DNA of 64,000 bases, taken from the NCBI RefSeq assembly GCF_014196805.1, contig NZ_JACIEI010000010.1:47204-111203 (forward strand), given 5' to 3'. Shown here one piece after another: positions 46,019 through 55,710 of the stretch. This DNA comes from Sulfitobacter undariae. GTDB lineage: Bacteria > Pseudomonadota > Alphaproteobacteria > Rhodobacterales > Rhodobacteraceae. A model generated the notes under the pieces. The model did no database searches, was not told the DNA's origin, and saw only the letters and a program-made list of their open reading frames with translations. The position numbers and the translations under genes were made by a program. How positions within the stretch are numbered: position 1 is the stretch's first letter; each line of letters starts with the position of its first letter.

Positions 46019-46308
46019 GGAAGCTTCCCCAGTGTAAAAAGCGGCCCCAAGCTGGACCGCTTTGTCAAATTCAGTCCCCTATAGTAAGGGTTGTGACGGC
46101 AGGTGCAAGGGACCACACGGTGCTAAGTCTGTGGTGGTGCGGCTTTTTCATTAGGTTTGCACCGATTTGCAGCCATTATTTTGCGGTCTTGATGCAAACG
46201 ATAGCGTTGTTGCGTGGTGATGTGGCGGGCTTTTCGCAACCGCCCCGCCGCCCAAATCGCAATAACAAGACTGTTGCATAGTTATTCAATCTGGGTATGG
46301 ATGTCCCT

Positions 46309-46353
46309 ATGAAAACGCAAAAGACCACTCAATCACGACGACGCCGCAGCTAA
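46309..46353 (+). CDS. Predicted arginine-rich leader peptide upstream of argD
   Basis: A 14-codon frame, MKTQKTTQSRRRRS, with four consecutive arginine codons (CGA CGA CGC CGC) just before its Ser-TAA end, lies 156 bases upstream of argD-argF. GGA about seven bases before the ATG can serve as ribosome site; an in-frame ATG at 46297 would give MDVPMKTQ as the start. The position and the amino-acid run match a leader peptide that senses charged tRNA-Arg for attenuation of arginine biosynthesis. A stem CCTGCA/TGCAGG (46366-46382) follows. No U-run terminator is clear, so the mechanism is open. Confidence 0.6.
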   Translation: MKTQKTTQSRRRRS

Positions 46354-46509
46354 CTGCCGCCTGCGCCTGCATTCTGTGCAGGTTCGTTTCTGAGTATATT
46401 CCGCGTATTCTTTTCCCCAAATTAACTTGACCCGCCGCTTTTCGCATGGCTCTTTGTGCTTTTCGCGGCTTCTTCATTTACCAACAGTTCTCCTGAAAGG
46501 ATGACTTCG
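46354..46509 (+). promoter_or_regulatory. argD leader region with small hairpins
   Basis: Together with the upstream part (46019-46308) this is a 491-base interval without a conventional gene between divergent gcrA and argD. It holds CGCAG (46345-46349) pairing with CTGCG (46361-46365), the CCTGCA/TGCAGG stem (46366-46371, 46377-46382), and two copies of TTTTCGC (around 46439 and 46461). The pairing could alternate with ribosome position on the leader frame, but a strong terminator is not visible. Confidence 0.4.
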
Positions 46510-47685
46510 ATGATCGCTTCTATCCTGCCGACCTATTCCCGCGCCCCTATGACCTTTGTAAAAGGCGAAGGCTCATGGCTGATTGAGGCCGATGGTCGAC
46601 GTTTTCTGGATTTTGGCGCAGGCATTGCGGTGAACGCATTGGGCCATGCCAATCCGGCGTTGGTCGCCGCGCTGACCGAACAGGCAGGTGCATTGTGGCA
46701 CACGTCGAACCTTTATCACATCCCGCAACAGCAAGCGCTGGCGGATAAGCTGGTTGAGCATACTTTCGCAGACACTGTGTTTTTCACCAACTCTGGCACA
46801 GAGGCCTGTGAGTTGGCTGTGAAAATGGCCCGCAAATATTTCTACGATAAAGAGCAACCAGAGCGCGTTGAAATCATCACTTTCTCAGGGTCGTTTCATG
46901 GCCGTTCCGCCGCAGGTATCGCTGCTGCAGGGACCGAGAAGATGACAAAAGGCTTCGGCCCGCTGCTGCCTGGATTTGTGCACGTGGAATTTGGAGATTC
47001 TGAGGCGCTGAGCGCTGCCATCACCGATAAAACCTGCGCTATCATGATTGAGCCGATCCAAGGTGAAGGTGGTATTCGCCCTGTGCCAGACGCGGATTTG
47101 AAAGCCCTGCGCGCGCTATGCGACGAACACGGTATCTTGCTGATTTTCGACGAGGTGCAATGTGGTGTTGGCCGTACAGGTAAACTTTTTGCGCATGAAT
47201 GGGTGGGTGTTACACCTGATGTCATGATGGTCGCCAAAGGCATTGGTGGTGGTTTCCCGCTCGGTGCGGTCCTTGCCACTGAAAACGCTGCCAGCGGTAT
47301 GACAGCAGGTACGCACGGCTCCACCTATGGGGGTAACCCGTTGGGTTGTGCTGTTGGCTGTGCTGTGATGGATGTTGTGACCGATCCTGACTTTCTCGCG
47401 GATGTGAATCGCAAGGCGGGCCTGCTGCGCCAAAAGCTAGAAGGACTTGTCGCGGCGCACCCTAATGTCTTTGAGGCCGTGCGCGGCCAAGGGTTGATGT
47501 TGGGTCTGAAATGCAAAATTGCGCCAATCGATTTCGTCAACGCAGGCTACGCAGCAGAAATTGTTACTGTTCCTGCTGCGGATAACGTTGTGCGTTTGCT
47601 TCCGCCCCTGACCATCACAGACGAAGAAATCTCCGAGGCCGTAACCCGCATGGACCGTGCCGCCACCACTTTGGGCACCGCCTGA
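46510..47685 (+). CDS. argD: Acetylornithine aminotransferase
   Basis: PLP enzyme converting N-acetylglutamate semialdehyde to N2-acetylornithine in arginine synthesis. 391 residues of the class III family. LWHTSNLYHIPQQQALADK, FFTNSGTEACELAVKMARKY, FDEVQCGVGRTGKLFAHE and the PLP lysine block MMVAKGIGGGFPLGA are visible. The ATG at 46510 (MIASILPTYS) has AAAGG at a suitable distance; ATG at 46501 and a start at 46456 are less likely. First gene of argD-argF and preceded by an arginine-rich leader frame. Confidence 0.95.
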   Translation: MIASILPTYSRAPMTFVKGEGSWLIEADGRRFLDFGAGIAVNALGHANPALVAALTEQAGALWHTSNLYHIPQQQALADKLVEHTFADTVFFTNSGTEACELAVKMARKYFYDKEQPERVEIITFSGSFHGRSAAGIAAAGTEKMTKGFGPLLPGFVHVEFGDSEALSAAITDKTCAIMIEPIQGEGGIRPVPDADLKALRALCDEHGILLIFDEVQCGVGRTGKLFAHEWVGVTPDVMMVAKGIGGGFPLGAVLATENAASGMTAGTHGSTYGGNPLGCAVGCAVMDVVTDPDFLADVNRKAGLLRQKLEGLVAAHPNVFEAVRGQGLMLGLKCKIAPIDFVNAGYAAEIVTVPAADNVVRLLPPLTITDEEISEAVTRMDRAATTLGTA

Positions 47686-47709
47686 TTTTCATTTCGCTAT
47701 AAACTCATA

Positions 47710-47729
47710 ATCGGGGGCTTGCCCCCGAT
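47710..47729 (+). repeat. Intercistronic hairpin between argD and argF
   Basis: ATCGGGGG (47710-47717) pairs with CCCCCGAT (47722-47729) around CTTG; the arms extend to nine complementary bases. It starts 25 bases after argD and ends 28 bases before argF. No T-run, so it is a processing or stability element or a REP-like hairpin rather than a terminator. Confidence 0.6.
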
Positions 47730-47757
47730 CTACGACCTATCCAGCAAAGAATTACCA

Positions 47758-48663
47758 ATGAAAAATTTTCTCGACATTCACCAAACAGCGCAATCCGATT
47801 TGCGCGGCATCATCGATTCTGCCACCGCAATGAAAGACGCGCGCAAAGGCCGGTCTCGCGGGGCGCTTGATGATGATCTGCCGCTCAAAGACCAGATGGT
47901 CGCGTTGATCTTTGAAAAACCCTCGACCCGTACCCGTGTGTCTTTTGATGTTGGTGTGCGCCAGATGGGCGGGCAGACTTTGGTGTTGTCGGGTGCCGAT
48001 ATGCAGCTGGGTCATGGTGAAACCATCGCCGACACGGCCCGCGTTTTGTCACGTTACGTTGATCTGATCATGATCCGCACGTTTGAAGAGCAAACGCTGC
48101 ATGAGATGGCAGAATATGCCACTGTACCAGTGATCAACGGGCTGACAAACCGCACGCACCCGTGTCAGATTATGGCAGACATCATGACGTTTGAGGAACA
48201 CAACGGCCCCATCAAAGGCAAACGCGTGGTTTGGTCAGGTGACGGTAACAACGTTTTTGCCAGCTTCGCCCATGCGGCCAAGCAATTTGATTTTGAACTG
48301 GTGTTCACAGGCCCTGAAACACTTGACCCTGAACAGGCGCTCAATGGCCTCTATACAACCGTGCGTGACCCAAGCGAGGCTGTTAAAGGCGCTGATCTGG
48401 TAGTCACGGATACTTGGGTGTCTATGCATGATCCGCAGTCCGCACGCGAACGTCGCCACAACCAGTTGCGCGGCTATCAGGTGAATGATGCCTTGATGGC
48501 CAAGGCCAAGCCGGATGCGTTGTTCATGCATTGTCTGCCTGCGCACCGCGATGACGAAGTCACAAGCGCTGTGATGGACGGCGCCAATTCTGTCATCTTT
48601 GACGAAGCCGAGAACCGCTTGCATGCCCAAAAGGCAATCATGCGCTGGTGTCTTGAGAAGTAA
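47758..48663 (+). CDS. argF: Ornithine carbamoyltransferase
   Basis: Transfers carbamoyl from carbamoyl phosphate to ornithine, giving citrulline. 301 residues with the carbamoyl-phosphate motif [11 protein letters not shown], the conserved [18 protein letters not shown], and the ornithine-binding [11 protein letters not shown]. The ATG at 47758 (MKNFLDIHQ) has AAAGAA upstream; an open frame to 47719 would precede any conserved sequence. Second gene of the argD operon. Confidence 0.97.
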   Translation: MKNFLDIHQTAQSDLRGIIDSATAMKDARKGRSRGALDDDLPLKDQMVALIFEKPSTRTRVSFDVGVRQMGGQTLVLSGADMQLGHGETIADTARVLSRYVDLIMIRTFEEQTLHEMAEYATVPVINGLTNRTHPCQIMADIMTFEEHNGPIKGKRVVWSGDGNNVFASFAHAAKQFDFELVFTGPETLDPEQALNGLYTTVRDPSEAVKGADLVVTDTWVSMHDPQSARERRHNQLRGYQVNDALMAKAKPDALFMHCLPAHRDDEVTSAVMDGANSVIFDEAENRLHAQKAIMRWCLEK

Positions 48664-49660
48664 TACAGCGCCTTGCCCTCGCATTGTGATTGCGGGGGCA
48701 GGCGCGATTGGTTGTTTTGTGGGCGGTGTATTGGCCCATGCAGGCCACTCGGTCAGTTTTTTGGGTCGCCCCCGTATTCTGGACCGTTTGCGCAGTGAGG
48801 GTCTGCGCATCAGCGATTATGCAGGCCTGGACGTCACGCTTGCCGCTCATACTCTTGATCTACACGAAACGCCTGAGGTGCTTGCCCATGCCGATGTCAT
48901 TCTTGTCTGTGTGAAATCGAAGGCTACAGCCGACATCGCAGTGCAGATTGCGGCACATGCGCGGCCTGACGCCATTGTGGTTAGTTTGCAAAACGGGATG
49001 GGACATGCAGATACGCTGCGGCGGTCTCTTCCGACATATGACATCCGGCCTGCCATGGTTCCCTTTAACGTAGTGCCGATGGAGAACGGGCGATTCCACC
49101 GCTCTACCAGCGGGGATATCGTGATTGGATCGGGGCCTCACGCACTGGGCCAAACTTTGAGCGTCGCAGGCCTGCGCGTCACGCAAAGCAATGAGATCGA
49201 AGCGATCCAATGGGGTAAATTTCTGCTCAACCTCAACAACGCGCCAAATGCACTGTCTGGTCTCACGCTTCATGCGCAGCTTTTAGACCGTGCTTGGCGC
49301 CGGGTTATGGCAGATCAGATGACCGAGGCTTTGCGCGTGTTGCGTGCACATGGGTGTCAGATCAAACCCACCACTGACGTTCCTGTTGGGTTGGTGCCTT
49401 TTATTTTGCGCCTGCCCACCCCTATTTTCATTCGCGTTGCGGCAAAAATGTTGACCATTGATCCGCAGGCGAAAACTTCGATGGCGCATGATCTATGGGC
49501 GGGGCGCAAGACGGAAATAGATGCGTTTCAGGGCCGTATCATTGCGATGGGGCGTGAGAAATCGATTCCCACGCCATGGGCAGATGCCTTGATGAGCGCC
49601 GTGAAAGCCGCCGAGCAGAACGGTGCCAGCGTGCACAGCCCAGAGATTTTGCGCCGTTAA
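48623..49660 (+). CDS. 2-dehydropantoate 2-reductase-like protein (PanE/ApbA family)
   Basis: 345-residue NADPH-dependent oxidoreductase. The Rossmann motif [18 protein letters not shown] is near the N-terminus; [18 protein letters not shown], and [13 protein letters not shown] are family motifs, and [12 protein letters not shown] closes the C-terminal domain. It would reduce ketopantoate for pantothenate, though paralogs act on other 2-oxo acids. The start is uncertain: ATG 48623 overlaps argF by 41 bases, while TTG 48653 or GTG 48686 are later options. Confidence 0.8.
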   Translation: MPKRQSCAGVLRSNTAPCPRIVIAGAGAIGCFVGGVLAHAGHSVSFLGRPRILDRLRSEGLRISDYAGLDVTLAAHTLDLHETPEVLAHADVILVCVKSKATADIAVQIAAHARPDAIVVSLQNGMGHADTLRRSLPTYDIRPAMVPFNVVPMENGRFHRSTSGDIVIGSGPHALGQTLSVAGLRVTQSNEIEAIQWGKFLLNLNNAPNALSGLTLHAQLLDRAWRRVMADQMTEALRVLRAHGCQIKPTTDVPVGLVPFILRLPTPIFIRVAAKMLTIDPQAKTSMAHDLWAGRKTEIDAFQGRIIAMGREKSIPTPWADALMSAVKAAEQNGASVHSPEILRR

Positions 49661-49743
49661 GTCGGAACGCAAGCTGCATTGGCTTGCACCCTGTGCCCAA
49701 AACGGCGAACCTTATGCGATAATCAACCGATCAGGAGCACCCC

Positions 49744-51159
49744 ATGAAACAGGCCAAAGCCGATATCGGCGTTTACGGATTGGGTACAATGGGCAGTGCC
49801 TTGGCGCTGAACCTTGCGGACAATGGGTTTCGGGTGGCTGTGACCAACCGCGAGGTTGAGTGGATTGCGCCATTTCTGACAGAGGCTGGCCCTTTGGCAG
49901 AGAGCCTGCTGCCTGCTTCGACGTTGGAAGAATTCGTTGCCGCGCTGAATGCGCCGCGCACGATCCTGTTTATGATTCCCTCTGGTGCGCCGATGGATGC
50001 GATGATCGACATGGTGCTGCCGTTGCTGGAAGACGGCGATACGATCATTGATGGCGGCAACGCTGATTTTAACGACACCCGCCGCCGTTTTGCACGTCTG
50101 GCAGGCACGGGCGCGCATTTTGTTGGCATGGGCGTGTCGGGTGGCGAGGATGGCGCACGCCATGGCCCCTCCATGATGGTGGGTGGCAGTGACCACAGTT
50201 GGCAGCAGCTTAAACCCATGGCCGAGGCGATTGCCGCCAAGTTTGAGGGCAGCCCTTGTGTGGCGCATTTGGGGCCGGACGGGGCAGGGCATTTTGTGAA
50301 AACAGTGCATAACGGCATCGAATATGCGGATATGCAGATGATTGCCGAGGTCTACGGCATTCTGCGCGATGGTGCTGGTTGGGAGGCCCCGCGCATCGGG
50401 GCGCTGTTTGAGGGCTGGCAGGCTGGCAAGCTTAGCTCGTATTTAATCGAAGTGACTGCTGCAGCGCTGCAAACTACTGATCCGGATACAGGCCTGCCGA
50501 TGGTCGATGTGATTCTTGACCAAGCAGGGCAAAAGGGCACAGGCCGATGGACGGTTATTGAAGCCTTGAAGATGGGCCAATCAGCAAATGCAATTGAGGC
50601 GGCAGTGGGCGCACGGGGCTGGTCCTCGGAAAAGGCGGCGCGCGAACTGGCGCAACCAATACTGAGCGCTGGCACGCTGGAGGCGACGGTGCCTGTGCCA
50701 GAAGATTTGGAAGCCGCGTTGCTGGCTGCTCGTATTCTGGCCCATGCGCAGGGCTTTAGATTGCTGGCTGCGGCGTCGGATGAATTCGACTGGTCGCTTG
50801 ATCTGGCGCGGATATCCGAAATTTGGCGTGCAGGGTGTATTATACGTTCGGCATTGCTGGATGATTTTGCGCAGGCTTTGCGCGGAGAGATGCCAGCGGG
50901 TCATTTGATTCTGTCGCCTGTGATCGCTGCGATGCTGGCGGATGCGATCCCTGCCTTGCGGCGTGTGGTTGTGGCAGGTGTGTCGCTGGGTGTGCCTCTG
51001 CCAGCCTTGTCTGCATCACTGGCGTGGTATGACACAATGCGGCACGCACGCGGCACCGCGAATGTTATTCAGGCGCAGCGCGATTTCTTCGGCGCACACG
51101 GGTTTGAGCGGGTGGATAAGCAAGGCAAATTCCACGCGAATTGGCCTGATCTGGCCTAG
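49744..51159 (+). CDS. gnd: 6-phosphogluconate dehydrogenase, decarboxylating
   Basis: Oxidative pentose-phosphate enzyme converting 6-phosphogluconate to ribulose-5-phosphate, CO2 and NADPH. 471 residues, the usual length. GLGTMGSALALNLADNGF is the NADP motif, GGNADFNDTRRRF and VGMGVSGGEDGARHGPSMM are substrate motifs, and KTVHNGIEYADMQMIAE contains the catalytic Lys. GGAG precedes the ATG. Convergent with hrpB, one base between the stops. Confidence 0.96.
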   Translation: MKQAKADIGVYGLGTMGSALALNLADNGFRVAVTNREVEWIAPFLTEAGPLAESLLPASTLEEFVAALNAPRTILFMIPSGAPMDAMIDMVLPLLEDGDTIIDGGNADFNDTRRRFARLAGTGAHFVGMGVSGGEDGARHGPSMMVGGSDHSWQQLKPMAEAIAAKFEGSPCVAHLGPDGAGHFVKTVHNGIEYADMQMIAEVYGILRDGAGWEAPRIGALFEGWQAGKLSSYLIEVTAAALQTTDPDTGLPMVDVILDQAGQKGTGRWTVIEALKMGQSANAIEAAVGARGWSSEKAARELAQPILSAGTLEATVPVPEDLEAALLAARILAHAQGFRLLAAASDEFDWSLDLARISEIWRAGCIIRSALLDDFAQALRGEMPAGHLILSPVIAAMLADAIPALRRVVVAGVSLGVPLPALSASLAWYDTMRHARGTANVIQAQRDFFGAHGFERVDKQGKFHANWPDLA

Positions 51160-51160
51160 G

Positions 51161-53584
51161 TCACGTGCCGCGCGGTTTGGCCCGCAATGTCGGGTCTGCG
51201 GCGCGGGGATCATCGGGCCATGGGTGGCGCGGATATTGGCTGCGCATGTCCTTGCGCACATCCGCATAAGAGCCATCCCAGAAACCAGGTAAATCCATGG
51301 TGACTTGCACAGGGCGCTGGGCGGGTGACAAAAGCGTAACTTGCAATGGCTGGCCTGCGACGCTGGGGTGGCGGGTGACGCCGAACATTTCTTGCAAACG
51401 CACCGCGATTTGTGGCGTCTCGCCATCGTAGTCAATTGCAATGCGGCGGCCTAGCGGTGTCTCGAAGTGAGCGGGTGCGGTGCGGTCCATCTGTTGTTGC
51501 TGGTCCCAATCCAGCCGCCCGCGCAGGGCGGGCAGCATGTCAAATCGTTTCCAATCCGCAGTGCTGCGGGTGGTGCCCAGATGGGGCAGCAACCAGTTTT
51601 CCAGTGTTTCCAGCAGATGCGTCTCGGAAAAGTCGGGGAAATCCGGTTGATCCGCCATGAGCGCGGCACGGCGCAAGAACCGTGCGGCCTGTTTGTCAGG
51701 GCGCAGGCCCAGCTGCGCAATCCCTTCCAACATAGCACGGGCGACGGCCTCTTGTGGCGCATCGCTCCACGTGCGGTCATCTAGCACCAAAGTGCCAAAG
51801 CGTTCTTGGCGGCGGGTTTCAACGCGGCCTTCGCGGCGTGACCATGCGCAGTGGTCATGCCATGCGATTTGATCGCCAAAGGCGTCACGCAGCGCGGTCT
51901 CGGACAGGGGCGTGCCTTGGCGGACGCGGGCTTCGCGGGGATCGCCGTCCAAATCGGTGGCGACAATTAGGCGCTCTCCGGCCAGCGGATCGCCGTCAGG
52001 CACCACAGCGCCTTTGCCTCCAGATAGGACAAACCGCGCGGCATCGCCCTTGCGGCGCAGGCCGATGCGGTCAGGATAAGCGAGCGCGGCAAGCGTGCCG
52101 ATGTCTTCTGGCCCATTGCTGAGTGTGGCGCGGGCTAGTCGTTTGGCCTCCTGCTTGATCCGGGCCAGCGTGGCGTGATGTACTTCGCCTGCCACACGTT
52201 CGCCCGCGACAGCGCGGATGCGGTGGCTGAGGTCCAGTGGCGCGCCGCGCAGCGGGTCGCGTTCGGCCAGAATAGCGGCCAAAGTGGCAGCGGTGCGGCC
52301 GCCCTTTGCGACCATATGGGCCAGACGCGGGTGCAGCGGCAGTTTGGCCAGCTTGCGGCCATGCGGGGTAATACGCCCCTGTGCGTCCAGCGCATCTAGC
52401 ATGTTCAGCAACGCCTTGGCTTCTTGTAGGCGGCCCGCGTGGGGGGGCGTGACAAAGGCCAGTTCTTCGGCCTGTGCACCCCAGAGGGCCAACTCCAGCG
52501 CGAAGGCACTCAGATCGCCGCTTTCGATTTCTGCGGGAGGGTAGGCGGCCAGCGCGCCATCTTCGCCGCGTGTCCAGAGTTTGTAGGCGTCGCCTTCGCT
52601 CATCCTGCCTGCACGGCCTGCTCGCTGGGTCGCCTCGGCCTGTGTAACGCGAGCGGTCACAAGGCGCGACATGCCCGATGATGCGTTGAACTCGGCCCGC
52701 CGAGAGCGGCCGCCATCGACCACAATGCGAATGCCTTCAATGGTTAGGGATGTTTCGGCGATAGAGGTGGCAAGCACGATTTTGCGGCCTGTTGAAGCAG
52801 GGTTGATTGCGGCGCGTTGTGCTTTGAAATCCATCGCACCAAACAGCGGCGCTATGCTTACATCTGCGGGGACCTGCCGTGCCAGCAATCCTTCTACACG
52901 CCTGATTTCTCCCTCTCCGGGTAAGAAGACCAAGGCGGAGCCTTCGGATTGGCCCATCGCGTGTAGCACCAGATCAGCGACAGCTTGTTCAAAACGTTGG
53001 GTTTTGGGAAGTGGCTTGTCGAGCCAATGGGAAGTCACGGGAAAGCTGCGGCCCTGTGATGTGACAATGGGCGATTCCATCAACGCGGCAACAGGGGCGG
53101 CGTCCAGTGTGGCTGACATTGCGATCAGCATCAGGTCATCGCGCAACGCCCCCGCGACCTCTAGGCACAGGGCCAGCCCCAGATCGGCATTGAGCGAGCG
53201 TTCGTGGAATTCGTCAAAGATCACCGCGCCAATGCCCGGCAGTTCGGGATCATCCTGCATCATGCGGGTCAGGATGCCTTCGGTCACCACTTCGATCCGT
53301 GTGGCCTTGGAGATGGCAGAGGCACCCCGCACGCGGTAGCCGACAGTCTGACCTACGTCTTGGCCCAGCGTTTGCGCCATACGTTCAGCGGCAGCGCGTG
53401 CGGCAAGGCGGCGGGGTTCCAGCATCACGATGCGGCCTTTTGTCAGGCCGGCCTCTAGCATTGCCAGTGGTACGCGGGTTGTTTTGCCTGCGCCCGGAGG
53501 GGCTTGCAGCACGAGGCGGCCATGGGTGCGCAGGGCATCCAGAACGGCGGGCATGACTTCATCAATGGGTAGTTTGCTTTGCAT
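51161..53584 (-). CDS. hrpB: ATP-dependent RNA helicase HrpB
   Basis: 807-residue DEAH/DExH helicase. Motif I is QAPPGAGKTTRVPLAML, motif II is IFDEFHERSLNADLGLAL (DEFH), motif III is SATLD, and motif VI is QRAGRAGRM. The C-terminal half has the HrpB-specific domain. Cellular role is poorly defined. The ATG at 53584 (MQSKLPIDEV) is chosen as it leads straight into the helicase N-terminus; in-frame starts at 53629 and 53662 cannot be excluded. Divergent from meaB. Confidence 0.9.
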   Translation of the reverse strand: MQSKLPIDEVMPAVLDALRTHGRLVLQAPPGAGKTTRVPLAMLEAGLTKGRIVMLEPRRLAARAAAERMAQTLGQDVGQTVGYRVRGASAISKATRIEVVTEGILTRMMQDDPELPGIGAVIFDEFHERSLNADLGLALCLEVAGALRDDLMLIAMSATLDAAPVAALMESPIVTSQGRSFPVTSHWLDKPLPKTQRFEQAVADLVLHAMGQSEGSALVFLPGEGEIRRVEGLLARQVPADVSIAPLFGAMDFKAQRAAINPASTGRKIVLATSIAETSLTIEGIRIVVDGGRSRRAEFNASSGMSRLVTARVTQAEATQRAGRAGRMSEGDAYKLWTRGEDGALAAYPPAEIESGDLSAFALELALWGAQAEELAFVTPPHAGRLQEAKALLNMLDALDAQGRITPHGRKLAKLPLHPRLAHMVAKGGRTAATLAAILAERDPLRGAPLDLSHRIRAVAGERVAGEVHHATLARIKQEAKRLARATLSNGPEDIGTLAALAYPDRIGLRRKGDAARFVLSGGKGAVVPDGDPLAGERLIVATDLDGDPREARVRQGTPLSETALRDAFGDQIAWHDHCAWSRREGRVETRRQERFGTLVLDDRTWSDAPQEAVARAMLEGIAQLGLRPDKQAARFLRRAALMADQPDFPDFSETHLLETLENWLLPHLGTTRSTADWKRFDMLPALRGRLDWDQQQQMDRTAPAHFETPLGRRIAIDYDGETPQIAVRLQEMFGVTRHPSVAGQPLQVTLLSPAQRPVQVTMDLPGFWDGSYADVRKDMRSQYPRHPWPDDPRAADPTLRAKPRGT

Positions 53585-53677
53585 GGCGTCGTTATCTGCG
53601 TTGCGGCGGGGCAGGGCAAGGCTGGACATTCGCGGCACAGGGCGTGAAAAACAGCTAAGCATTTACGGGAGACACCC

Positions 53678-54649
53678 ATGGACATTACCGACATGGCACA
53701 GCGCATCATCGCAGGCGAGCGGCGCGCATTGGCGCGGGCGATTACGCTGGTTGAAAGCGCACGCGCAGATCACCGCGCACAAGCGACCGAATTGCTGGCG
53801 GCGCTGGGACAAGACAAGCAAGCTTTGCGCATTGGCCTGTCCGGCACGCCCGGTGTGGGGAAGTCCACGTTCATTGAAAGCTTTGGCTTGATGCTGACAG
53901 GGCAGGGCCTGCGCGTGGCGGTTTTGGCTGTTGATCCCAGCTCTTCGCGTTCGGGCGGGTCTATCTTGGGGGATAAAACCCGTATGGATGTGCTGAGCCG
54001 TGATCCGAATGCATTTATCCGACCCAGCCCCAGTCAGACCCATTTGGGTGGCGTAGCGCGGCGTACACGAGAAGCGATTGCCCTGTGCGAAGCGGCGGGC
54101 TTCGACGTGGTGTTGATCGAAACTGTGGGGGTGGGCCAATCGGAAACCGTGGTGGCGCAGATGTCTGATCTGTTTTTGCTGCTGCTGGCCCCCGCGGGTG
54201 GTGATGAGCTGCAAGGCGTCAAACGGGGAATCATGGAGATGGCGGATGTGATTGTGGTGAACAAGGCAGATGGCGATTTGAAAGCCACAGCTTTGCGGAC
54301 CCAAGCTGACTATTCCGGAGCGTTGCGATTGTTGCGCAAACGTCCCCAAGATCCTGAAGGATACCCGCGTGCCATGAGCGTTTCCGCGCTGGAAGAACGC
54401 GGCTTGCCCGAGGTTTGGGAAGCATTGCAAACCTTGTCGGACTGGCGTCGTGAAAACGGTTTTTGGGATCAAACCCGTGCGCAGCAGGCGCGCTATTGGT
54501 TTGAGGAAGGAGTGAAGTCTGTGCTGTTGGCGCAGTTGGAAACACCCGCAGCACGTCAGGCCCTTGCTGCGCTGAGCGATGCGGTGGCCGCGGGTGAACA
54601 GGAGCCTGCCGCAGCTGCGGTGGCTTTTGTGCGCGATTTACGTGCGTAA
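53678..54649 (+). CDS. meaB: MeaB-type GTPase chaperone of acyl-CoA mutases
   Basis: 323-residue G3E GTPase that loads and protects B12-dependent acyl-CoA mutases. P-loop [15 protein letters not shown], switch region [19 protein letters not shown], and [12 protein letters not shown] (NKxD) are visible. With ecm and ccr in the same window, its client is probably Ecm and any methylmalonyl-CoA mutase elsewhere. GGGAG precedes the ATG. It stands alone, 39 kb from ccr, so it is unlinked to the other pathway genes here. Confidence 0.95.
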   Translation: MDITDMAQRIIAGERRALARAITLVESARADHRAQATELLAALGQDKQALRIGLSGTPGVGKSTFIESFGLMLTGQGLRVAVLAVDPSSSRSGGSILGDKTRMDVLSRDPNAFIRPSPSQTHLGGVARRTREAIALCEAAGFDVVLIETVGVGQSETVVAQMSDLFLLLLAPAGGDELQGVKRGIMEMADVIVVNKADGDLKATALRTQADYSGALRLLRKRPQDPEGYPRAMSVSALEERGLPEVWEALQTLSDWRRENGFWDQTRAQQARYWFEEGVKSVLLAQLETPAARQALAALSDAVAAGEQEPAAAAVAFVRDLRA

Positions 54650-54673
54650 ACGCGAGAAAGCAGCGCTGGCGGG

Positions 54674-54701
54674 TTGACCTGAGTTCCGATTCCCCTTAAA
54701 G
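54674..54701 (+). promoter_or_regulatory. Candidate rpmB promoter
   Basis: TTGACC (54674-54679) and TTAAAG (54696-54701) are separated by 16 bases, about 93 bases upstream of the rpmB ATG. Typical alphaproteobacterial housekeeping promoter form; visual call. Confidence 0.5.
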
Positions 54702-54794
54702 CCTGCGAACCAATTTAGGGGTCGGCGGATGTCCGGCCTGCTTAGCTGTGTTGCCGCAATAACAGGCGCCACGTCGAATCAAGAGGATGAACCC

Positions 54795-55094
54795 ATGTCG
54801 CGCCGTTGCGAATTGACCGGAAAAGGCCCGATGTCGGGCAACAACGTATCTCACGCCAAGAACCGTACACGTCGTCGGTTCCTGCCAAACCTGAATGACA
54901 CAACGCTTCAGTCCGAAAGCCTGGGTCGCGGTTTTAAACTGCGCATCTCCGCTGCTGCTCTGCGCAGTGTTGACCACCGTGGCGGTCTGGACAAGTTTCT
55001 GGCGAAAGCCAAAGACATTGAACTGTCAGACAACGCGCTGAAGATCAAAAAAGCGATTTCGAAGTCCAGCACAACTGCTGACGCGCTTTCCTAA
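54795..55094 (+). CDS. rpmB: 50S ribosomal protein L28
   Basis: 99-residue large-subunit protein. [20 protein letters not shown] and [13 protein letters not shown] are the L28 signature. The C-terminal helix is typical of alphaproteobacteria. The ATG at 54795 follows AGAGGA; the longer frame to 54729 lacks homology. The stop sits inside a perfect small hairpin CTAAACC-TCG-GGTTTAG (55091-55107) and a T-run terminator follows. Confidence 0.97.
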   Translation: MSRRCELTGKGPMSGNNVSHAKNRTRRRFLPNLNDTTLQSESLGRGFKLRISAAALRSVDHRGGLDKFLAKAKDIELSDNALKIKKAISKSSTTADALS

Positions 55095-55122
55095 ACCTCG
55101 GGTTTAGAAAATAGATAGATTG

Positions 55123-55157
55123 ACCCCGTTCTGGTTTCAGATCGGGGTTTTTTTTTG
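55123..55157 (+). terminator. Rho-independent terminator of rpmB
   Basis: ACCCCG (55123-55128) pairs with CGGGGT (55143-55148) and is followed directly by an uninterrupted T-run. A small hairpin CTAAACC/GGTTTAG (55091-55107) lies just upstream. Confidence 0.88.
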
Positions 55158-55222
55158 TTTTCGGGTCTGTGAATTCTAGGTATCAATACGCAAATTGATG
55201 CGAAGATCAAAAGGGGCTGTGC

Positions 55223-55699
55223 GTGAAAAATCCTAAACCGATGATGGGCGTTGTTGTTCTGATTGCCTTGGCTGCCGTGGTCATGGCGGTTGTGACTGTA
55301 AAGATTTCGCCCTTGGATCAAAATAACGCTGCATTTTCGGTTGAGCAGCCCTATCTGCGAAATGATCAGGCAGATGCCACCTTGGCGCGGGCGTTTTTTG
55401 TGCTGGGCAACCAGACCGGAAAAGAGGACCGCCTGATTGGCGCGGAATCGGATGTGGCTGAGATGGTAGAGTTGCATAGCGAAACGAAAGTTGCAGACGG
55501 CGGGGTTGAAATGGGCGAGATCGAAGGAGGTGTTGCCCTTGCGGATGGCGAGAGCCACGTTTTTGGCCCCAGCGGTGACCACCTGATGTTTTTTGGCCTG
55601 ACAGGGCCGTTGGTGCAGGGGCAGCTTGTGCCTGTGACGCTGAAGTTTGAGGTGGCGGGCGACGTCGAGATTGTCGTGCCTGTGGATCAGACCCGCTAG
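55223..55699 (+). CDS. PCu(A)C-family copper chaperone-like protein
   Basis: 158 residues with an N-terminal membrane anchor or uncleaved signal (about residues 8-27). The DUF461/PCuAC copper-site pattern is visible: His in MVELHSET, Met in GGVEMGEIEGG and the HLM in GDHLMFFGL. Such periplasmic proteins deliver Cu(I) to the CuA or CuB site of cytochrome oxidase. The start is GTG with AAAAGGGG upstream. Convergent with cobB. Confidence 0.82.
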   Translation: MKNPKPMMGVVVLIALAAVVMAVVTVKISPLDQNNAAFSVEQPYLRNDQADATLARAFFVLGNQTGKEDRLIGAESDVAEMVELHSETKVADGGVEMGEIEGGVALADGESHVFGPSGDHLMFFGLTGPLVQGQLVPVTLKFEVAGDVEIVVPVDQTR

Positions 55700-55710
55700 A
55701 CCCGCGCTGG

